DNA of 64,000 nucleotides, from assembly GCA_907165275.2 (NCBI GenBank), contig OU015649.1, positions 11,872,001-11,936,000 on the forward strand, read 5' to 3'. Positions 57,272-64,000 of the stretch are shown here, piece after piece. Made by a program: the position numbers and the translations under genes. This DNA comes from Zygaena filipendulae (lineage: Eukaryota > Arthropoda > Insecta > Lepidoptera > Zygaenidae). Each line of letters opens with the position of its first letter. Within the stretch, counting starts at the first letter, position 1. A model generated the notes under the pieces. That model was not told where the DNA came from. It made no database searches and worked only from the letters and a program-made list of their open reading frames with translations.

Positions 57272-57467
57272 TCCTTACTAATATTATTAAAAACGAAAGT
57301 GAGTTTATTTGTATGTTTGTTTATTTGTTTGTTCCGCTTTCACGCCTCAACGGCTCAATCGATCATCATGAAATTTTACATGCACGTTATCACGGGTATA
57401 GAGAAGGACGTAGGGTAGGTACTTTTCATTCCGGAATACCCGCGAGAACTCCGAAATTACCGCGGTT
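57272..57467 (+). mobile_element. Helitron-like element lacking its 3' end
   Basis: TCCTTACTAATATTATTAAA, GCTTTCACGCCTCAACGGCT and GGAATACCCGCGAGAACTCC, stopping at CCGCGGTTGATG where the hairpin should close. Confidence 0.75.
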
Positions 57468-57834
57468 GATGATTGATCTTTATATTTATTTAAAAACTTT
57501 ATTTGTCACGGCACAGAAAAACATTGCAACGAACGTGTAGGTACTAAATAATATACCTATATCATTGGCCAGTCCACTTCCTAAACGCCAACAGCCGCCG
57601 ACCAAACTAATCCAACAACCGGAAATTACATATTATGTACTAGGAATTTTCCCACCATCTGATACAATTTCATATTTTCTTGGGATATTGACATGTAACT
57701 GTGGCCTATTAGAAAAATAAACATTTGTTTCGTTATTATCCACATTCCACATCCGAAACAACACAAACAACAAAAATGTACTTACTCGCATTAATTTATT
57801 ATTATCACATATTATTATTAGCTTGATATGTACC

Positions 57835-57969
57835 TGGTGGCCTGGAAGAGATCATTATTCATAGTGAAAAGGCCGCCCTTTGGAGCCACTTAATACTTCT
57901 GTTTTCAAATTTTTTGTCATTGTGATGTTTGTGTGGTGTGGTGTTCAATAAAGTGTTTTTCATTTCATT
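57835..57969 (+). mobile_element. LINE 3' end
   Basis: GGCCTGGAAGAGATCATTAT, AAAAGGCCGCCCTTTGGAG, then GTTCAATAAAGTGTTTTTCA and TTTCATTA. This 3' UTR type is widespread in Lepidoptera for non-LTR elements (from memory). Confidence 0.6.
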
Positions 57970-58571
57970 ATGTCAATACAAAAGAGTATTATATTATCTG
58001 TGACAAAAGTAAAACAGTAAATAGATTACATTAAGAAAATCAATGATTTAGAAACATAAGCTACGTTCTTGAGATGTATCATTGTAAGTATTAGATGTTA
58101 AAGACTAAAATCAGTCCTTTAGCTTATGCGAGTTGCATACAGGCATAAAAAAAAACAACAGGGCCTACAAATATTAAATACCTGCATATTATGATATGTT
58201 TAAATAGATCTAAAATAATAAATATTCCATAGGTTTTCGTTTTCATAAAATTTTGGAAACCTTAAAATCGTAGTATCCCGAGTCTACTACATACGTAGCA
58301 GTGTGCTACGTAGCTAATACAATAATATGACACTTTTTGAACTTATTTACAGGCCAGCCGTTATCAGACGATTAAAAAAAAGTCCTAAGCCTAACCACAG
58401 ATAAAATAATAATACTATTAATAGTTTGGTTACGGAGAATTTTATTTGAAAAAAAAGGGATTGGAATTTTTAAAACTTATGTTTAAATGATTTTAAATTA
58501 GGTATTATAATCTTACTCTTCATATTTAATTATCGTTTTTTTATTAAGAAATTTTTAGATGCTAATGGGGA

Positions 58572-58836
58572 TGTAGACTACTTCTGAAAATCTAAATTCT
58601 AATTAGTCCTTCAGTTAGAAAATAAAAAAACAATAGACACGTATTTTTTGCTTTTCAAATAAATTAAAATATACAGAGATAAAGCGCTTTAAAGTTTAGG
58701 GTGAGGGGGTGACGTCACGCGAAATTTCAACTCAATTTATCGCCCATATTTTTTGATTACGTAAAAAAAGAAAAAATACGTGTCCAATATTTTTTAATAA
58801 TCTACAAGACGGACTAAAAAATAAAAATTAGTCAAC
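58572..58836 (+). mobile_element. GACGTCAC MITE, copy 4
   Basis: Very close to copy 1: AATCTAAATTCTAATTAGTC, AATAGACACGTATTTTTTGC, GGGGGTGACGTCACGCGAAA, GACGGACTAAAAAATAAAAA and GTCAAC. Relative to copy 1 it lacks part of the centre. Confidence 0.8.
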
Positions 58837-59254
58837 TTGCCATGCACGCATGCAAAACAATTATTTATCCATAAAAACGTGGGTTCATATTTTTGTAACC
58901 CCATCAGAATATGGATTGTAATGTATTATCTTGGGATTTTCCGAAACGTACCTATGTAGGTGGATAAAACAACAAGCGCTTCTACTTCGCAACTTCTAGC
59001 CTACTGTGTATTTTATTTAAAAACAGTGAATTAAAATGAGAAATTTAAGGTGAAGGTCAGGGCTATATAGTTCTAACAGTTTTCATAGGCCAGTGGATTA
59101 AAATTAAAAATTAAATACAAAAGAGAGATTGCGTTAATATCGCCATAAATGCACAATACTTCTAAATAAGGTTATCGTCACTATTTAGTATTAACTAACC
59201 TTAAGGTAAAAATAGCCAGCAGCTCAAAAGGCAATGAAAAGAGCAATCGTAGAT

Positions 59255-59435
59255 TAGAAACACAAGTGAGGAGATCCGTGGGCGAACCGAATTGATAGAC
59301 ATAGCCCAAAAAAAATGCAAAGTTCAAGTTAAAGTGGGCAGGGCAATGAGATGTCAGCCGTTAGAGAGCGACTGGCGACCTACTGTAGGTGCAATGGAGA
59401 GACTTTTCTCAAGGTGGACTGACAATCTGTTGGTA
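59255..59435 (+). pseudogene. Decayed LINE reverse-transcriptase C-terminal fragment
   Basis: Reads IDIAQKKCKVQVKVGRAMRC and then W-R-P-T-V-G and FSRWTDNLL. The order DIAQ - GRAMR - WRPxxG - RWTDDL is the C-terminal signature of RTE-like endonuclease-reverse transcriptases common in insects. Upstream frames are broken by stops, so it is a dead fragment. Confidence 0.5.
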
Positions 59436-59788
59436 AATAGTATAATAATAAATAATAATAACTCATCATGTAGAGTTTCTCCGCTGCAGTCTCCGCTAGT
59501 CAACAGGGTTCTTAGTTCGACTATCGATGGGCGTGTACTTTTTGTGATGAGCACCGAGTTCCACTTTCCAGTCTGGGCCTGTTTATATAAGGTGTGGTAA
59601 AATTTGCTGCAATATTTACAAGGTTGAAAGTACACCGTTACAAACGTGTTCATATAATGAAAAAGACAGAAAAAAGAATTTGTCGGCGAGAGGGTAGTTT
59701 CGTTATCAATAACGTTTCCCGCCGACGTATAGTAGTCGTCCGTTCCCCCGCTCCACTCCATTGCCCGACTCGTCTTTGTTAGAACTTG

Positions 59789-59952
59789 ATATAAAACGCG
59801 GGTATGCGTAAGCCACGATTCATTGTTACTTTGTGTTCGGTTCAGTGCAGTTATAGTGTCGTATCAATCTGGAGTGGCTAAAGTGATTACGTGTGCTGTG
59901 TCATCTAATACTTTCCAGAGGTTTGCTTAAGTCGGGAGCACGGGCAGTGGAG
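59789..59952 (+). promoter_or_regulatory. Candidate promoter and first exon, plus strand
   Basis: TATA-like GATATAAAACGCGG (about 59788-59801) is followed 30 nt later by initiator-like TTCATTG (59819) and a second TCAGT. The transcribed part runs GC-rich to a consensus donor GTGGAG|GTGAGC (donor at 59953). No coding exon follows in the window, so the gene would continue to the right. Confidence 0.4.
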
Positions 59953-60479
59953 GTGAGCGTTCATGCATTGTAAAGGGGCCCCATTAAACCTACACCTGGG
60001 TCGCAAGTCCCAGGCACTGCTCCGTGTTCCCTACGGATATCTGGTATGCTGTATTATCTATAACTATGTTTGTGCAATTGCTTATTATAGTTTCATATTC
60101 CTATCATCTTTAATTCCCTACATCAGAAGTGGGATATTCGGATACTTATGTTACTCTCCTTTTTGCGACAAATTCATATAAAATAAATCAATCAAAAAGA
60201 AAACAACCGTGAAGGCGCTCGCCGCTCAATCGCTTTACACATACATCGCCGTGCACCTTTATCGTTGCTCGGAGCGTCTACGTGTCTTGTATACGTATTA
60301 GCACAGATAATATAATACTATACTAGTGAGCTACGTGTATTATGTACCATGTGAATATAGTTTATATGTTTTTTCAATTCTCATATTCTGAAAAACTACA
60401 GAACTTATAATTTTTTTGCTTATACTGTTTTTTATAACGTATACTTTCAGCCCTGTGAATATTTGCAGCTAATTTTACC

Positions 60480-60690
60480 ACATCTTATATTATATTATAC
60501 TCAATACTCAATACTCAAATCATTTATTCAAATTAGGCCCATAATGTGGCTCTTTTTGACGTCAATAAAATTACAGTTTACAGTAGACAGCACCCATAAA
60601 ATATCCACCCTTCACAGCTTCCTAGTGCTATGGCTGAAGAGAAGAAGCTGCGCAACAAACTCTACAGCAGCACGCTGTCAATTTAAAATT
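60480..60690 (-). mobile_element. LINE/SINE-like 3' fragment, reverse
   Basis: On the minus strand it carries GCTGTAGAGTTTGTTGCGCA and GCTTCTTCTCTTCAGCCATA, then a tail of repeated TGAGTAT. This is a common lepidopteran retroelement end. Confidence 0.45.
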
Positions 60691-60806
60691 ATAATATATA
60701 TATTTTATAATATTAGTGGTAACCCAACTTTAATTATGTGAGAATAATATTATATATAATAATATTATATAGAATAATAATAATATTTATAAAATAAATT
60801 TATATC

Positions 60807-60988
60807 TACACTAATATATATTATAAAGTAGAAAGATTTGATTTTTTTGACTTAACTCAAAAACTATTGGACCGATTAAAAAAAATTTTTTACCATTAGA
60901 ATCCTACATTGTTCCTGATTAACATAGGCTATATTGTAACCCGGAATTCCCGCGGGAACTCGGAAATTACCGCGGGTAAAAACAGCTA
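60807..60988 (+). mobile_element. Helitron-like element (second subfamily)
   Basis: ATCTACACTAATATATATTA, GACTTAACTCAAAAACTATT, AACATAGGCTATATTGTAAC, GGAATTCCCGCGGGAACTCG and ACCGCGGGTAAAAACAGCT. The last half of the hairpin is lost. Confidence 0.7.
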
Positions 60989-61845
60989 CACTTAGCTATA
61001 TAGCTGAGTGTCGAATCAAATATTTAGCTTTGTGTGTTGTAAAGTGCGTATGATTATTATTTATTTTGTTGCAAACTAACAGGCCACTTTGTCACTTGTG
61101 TAAGTTTGATGCTTCCGGTACCTAATGAATGTATGTATCTAGATTGCGTGTTTTTGCGCTGTCAGTTGCCCCTCGGCCTAATAATGTCACTTGGTCACCG
61201 TATCCCAGTTATCTACATTCCTTTATTTATTGTCCGAGTAATAAAGCCCCTAACAAATTATCCGCGACTAAATGAAGCTGTAATTTATTACTTGCGACGT
61301 TTCCGTGTTTATGTTTACTGTAAAAATAACATAATTGATTGGCATTACTAGGGTAAAAAAAGTCTTTACTAAATTACTCGTACTTACATCACTATTTCTA
61401 ATAAATTATCTAGGAAATATAATAAATCTTAAGTATTAAGAGTGACCATTTGTTTACTAATGTTATTTTGAAACCTTTAAATATATAGGTAGTAGGTACG
61501 TTACTTCTAACATCTAGATTTAAAACTTTAATGCCAAATTATGAAAATATTTTATGTATGGTAAATACTCGTGAAATGCAATAAAAGTTGGGAAAAATTA
61601 TCCTGTACTTGACTTACAAAATACATTAGGTACGTATATGGTACCTATATGTGGGCATAAAATAGTATAATAAATTGATATTGTGTTAATGGTGTTAAAG
61701 TGGTGTTTGTTTCAACGTCGAACGGACATTAATAAAATTGTTAATAGATATATAATATTCTTTCGAAGATTAGTCCGGACAAATAGAAAAAATTAGACAA
61801 AAATTTTCAAATGATAGTGACATGTAATTAAGCCTTTGAAATATC

Positions 61846-62051
61846 CTTACACATTATAAAACGAAGTCCTCCGCTGCGTCTGACTGACTGACTGTCTGTC
61901 TGTCTGTTCGCAATAAACTCAAAGAACACATAACAGATTTTTATGTCGTTTTCACCAATAGATAAAGGGATTCAAGAGGAAGGTTTACACGTATAGTTTA
62001 TCCTGGAATTCCCGCGGGAACTCGGTAATTATCGAAACCGCGGGGGACTAG
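61846..62051 (+). mobile_element. Helitron-like element, CTGTCTGTCTG subfamily
   Basis: TTACACATTATAAAACGAAG, GACTGACTGTCTGTCTGTCT, GGAATTCCCGCGGGAACTCG and GAAACCGCGGGGGACTAG. Confidence 0.7.
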
Positions 62052-62120
62052 TTATTTATAAAAGAGATGCAAATTCTTATAGCTATTCCTATAACACACT
62101 TTGATTTGATTTATATCTTA

Positions 62121-62313
62121 TCTTATCTTAATATATATAAATCACGTGTCAAGTTGTTTGTCCACGATGGACTTCGAAACTACTGAATCGATCATGATGA
62201 AATTTGGTCACTATGTTGTATTTGGCCCAACTTAAAAGATAGGATAGTTTTCATCCCGGAATTCCCGCGGGAACTCCGAAATTACCGCGGATGAAATCGC
62301 GGGGGACAGCTAG
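62121..62313 (+). mobile_element. Helitron-like, first of a head-to-tail pair
   Basis: Starts TCTTATCTTAATATATATAA and ends AAATCGCGGGGGACAGCTAG at 62313. The next copy begins at the very next base. Confidence 0.85.
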
Positions 62314-62583
62314 TCTTATCTTAATATATATAAATCACGTGTCACGTTGTTTGTCCGCGATGGACTCCGAAACTACTGAACGGATTTTGATAAAATTTTG
62401 TAACCATTTATAATATGGTCCAACTTAAAAGATAGGGTAGTTTTTATCCCGAAATTCCCGCGGGAACTGCTTATCACCGTAAACTACTGTCAGGGGTACA
62501 AAGAAGGACACAGAATTCTTTTTTCCCGGAATTCTCGAGGGAACTCCGAAATTACCGCGGATGAAATCGCGGGGGACAGTTAG
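62314..62583 (+). mobile_element. Helitron-like, second of the pair, with extra module
   Basis: Starts TCTTATCTTAATATATATAA directly after CTAG. It carries two 3' modules (GGAACTGCTTATCACCG, then a GTCAGGGGTACAAAGAAGGA module) and ends GGGGGACAGTTAG. Confidence 0.85.
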
Positions 62584-63569
62584 TATAATATACTATAGGA
62601 GAGCGTAATTAAATTATGCTCAGCTCGGCTGGGAGTAGTTAGGATGCAGAGCGTGCACTGGACATGTAAATAGGATCGACCGACCGCGACCCCGGCCTCG
62701 ACATTCATCGCGCTCTGTCCTCGTGACCCAAGCGGTCCCACAAGTATTGCATACATAATATTTGAATTTCACTGCAGTCAATTACTAAATCAAATGATTG
62801 ATTAATTATCTAAATTAAATTTTGATACCGTTCCTACTGTTGATAGATTATTTATTTATTTGTTTTATTGTCAGGAGAGCCAAAAAAGAAATTAAATATC
62901 TTTTGTAAAAAGAAATTAAATACATTATTTGTTTATTTATTTATTAACCCACCAACAGCACAGCTCATATATTAACTATGTGTAACATAACCTCGCCTAT
63001 ATGTTTTTAAAGTAGGTAATTGTTAGATTTTATGTCGACTTGTACAATATAGGAAAGGTTGCATTTATCGTTTTGGTTTATTTTTTGTTTTATAGAAGCA
63101 AAACGATGTATAAATGCACACACTGCATGACTTACTTTACTGACTGGTATCATCCTGCTACTTTTGCTACAACCTTTCCAATTTTATTAATGGAGATTGG
63201 GCACTAATATATGAGCTCCGTCCCAATCCTTATATATAGATGACTTCTTTTAAGGTAGGTATTTAGGATGAAATCGATCACAAGTCATACAAAAAATATG
63301 ATAGTTTAAAAAAACCAGATTCACGCAGAAATTATAGTTAATAACTTATCAATGAAAAATGATGAAATATTGCGCGATATCCAGCTTTGCTGTCATATAA
63401 AATCTTGACTTTTCTCTCTCATCGTTCTTCGTTTGCCTTATTAGTTAACATTGTTAAGGGTAGGTATATATATTTAAATAAGTGCATGCTAAACCATTAT
63501 TGTGTATTGTCCTATTAATGTTAAATTCCTGTTGAAGTTGAAATAAAAAAAATAATAAAAATCTGTATA

Positions 63570-63870
63570 AACAAAAAGATTAATCCCTATTTTCCTTGAT
63601 CACCGCATAACGATTCACCAATTTCGATAATTCTTTTTTCTTCTGTTTTTTATTGTAGGGAGAAGGAGAATAAAAGAAATTTGGAGTTCCTGCGGAAATT
63701 TCGAAACTCACGCGGGTGAATCTCCGAAACGGTTGATGGATAGATTTTGACGGGCCTTTCAAGTTTAACTGCTAAGTAGCTGATGTTATAAGGAGTAAAT
63801 TAGGCTACTTTGGAGTTCGTGCAAAAATTCCGAAACTCGAGCGAGTGAAACCCCGGGGCACAGCTGGTAA
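63570..63870 (+). mobile_element. Helitron-like element (longer subfamily)
   Basis: AATTTCGATAATTCTTTTTT, GGAGTTCCTGCGGAAATTTC, ACTTTGGAGTTCGTGCAAAA and end GGGGCACAGCTGG. Sister of 6657-6958 with a decayed CTAG. Confidence 0.75.
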
Positions 63871-64000
63871 AATATAAAAAAAATTTAACTTTCTAAGCTC
63901 TTTAAAATGACGAATGTCATTAAGTGTTACAACACTTGGGGCGGACCCCGCGCCCATTCTTTTTTGATGAAATATCTAATAGGTACTTTTAACTGCATCA

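Larger units (their letters stand above)
52731..59788. other. Intergenic region
   Basis: About 7 kb without recognised exons. It has Helitrons at 55015 and 57272, a LINE tail at 57835, MITE copy 4 at 58572 and a decayed LINE reverse-transcriptase end at 59255. Confidence 0.5.
59953..64000. other. Right-hand region, possibly leader intron of an unseen gene
   Basis: Holds a LINE-like fragment (60480), Helitrons at 60807, 61846, 62121, 62314 and 63570, and a CpG-rich patch at 62600-62760 that I could not interpret. No coding exon recognised. Confidence 0.4.

Noticed and set aside
59354..59761. 135-codon minus-strand ORF
   Set aside because: Antisense to a decayed LINE fragment and promoter-like sequence. 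No family resemblance.

Overview
The window reads as nuclear DNA of an insect, very probably a moth or butterfly. It is AT-rich, split-gene eukaryotic sequence with GT-AG introns. It is littered with one short interspersed family whose ends (TC at the 5' end, a CCGCGG hairpin and CTAG at the 3' end) look like the non-autonomous Helitrons common in Lepidoptera. It also contains many copies of a GTAGGTACCTAC-type motif. There are no bacterial features.

Four host genes can be assembled exon by exon, with matching splice phases. (1) Positions 281-5317, plus strand: the 3' half of an NSMAF/FAN-type gene (end of BEACH domain plus WD40 repeats), six exons, 5' part outside the window. (2) Positions 8745-10973, minus strand: a CSRNP/Axud1 cysteine-serine-rich nuclear protein in one coding exon, preceded by an intron in its leader. 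(3) Positions 24032-28219, minus strand: a four-exon, 194-residue bHLH factor of the Olig family (Drosophila Oli type). (4) Positions 32962-39121, minus strand: a six-coding-exon, 234-residue RASL11/RERG-like small GTPase. Its leader probably starts at a TATA-bearing promoter near 52.7 kb, giving a first intron of about 13 kb. Another promoter plus first exon on the plus strand (about 59.79-59.95 kb) may start a gene that lies beyond the right edge.

The remainder is intron and intergenic DNA shaped by mobile elements. There is one apparently complete Tc1-type DD34E transposon (14239-15796, with TA target duplication, 26/27 matching terminal repeats and an intact 341-residue transposase). There are more than 25 Helitron-like copies, several in head-to-tail arrays, and a GACGTCAC-containing MITE family with four copies. 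There are many foldback elements, some LINE 3' tails, one decayed reverse-transcriptase end and one tRNA-derived SINE.

The structures that stand out most are a 1.4 kb foldback built from about 138-bp subrepeats with a shared TCTGACGCGCTCGAGTA core (43.74-45.15 kb), a pair of near-identical inverted Helitrons bracketing one NSMAF exon, a three-unit 144-bp Helitron array, and a foldback whose core is duplicated inside a single 22-bp terminal inverted repeat pair (29027-29402). The four genes do not form a pathway; they are ordinary neighbours on a chromosome.
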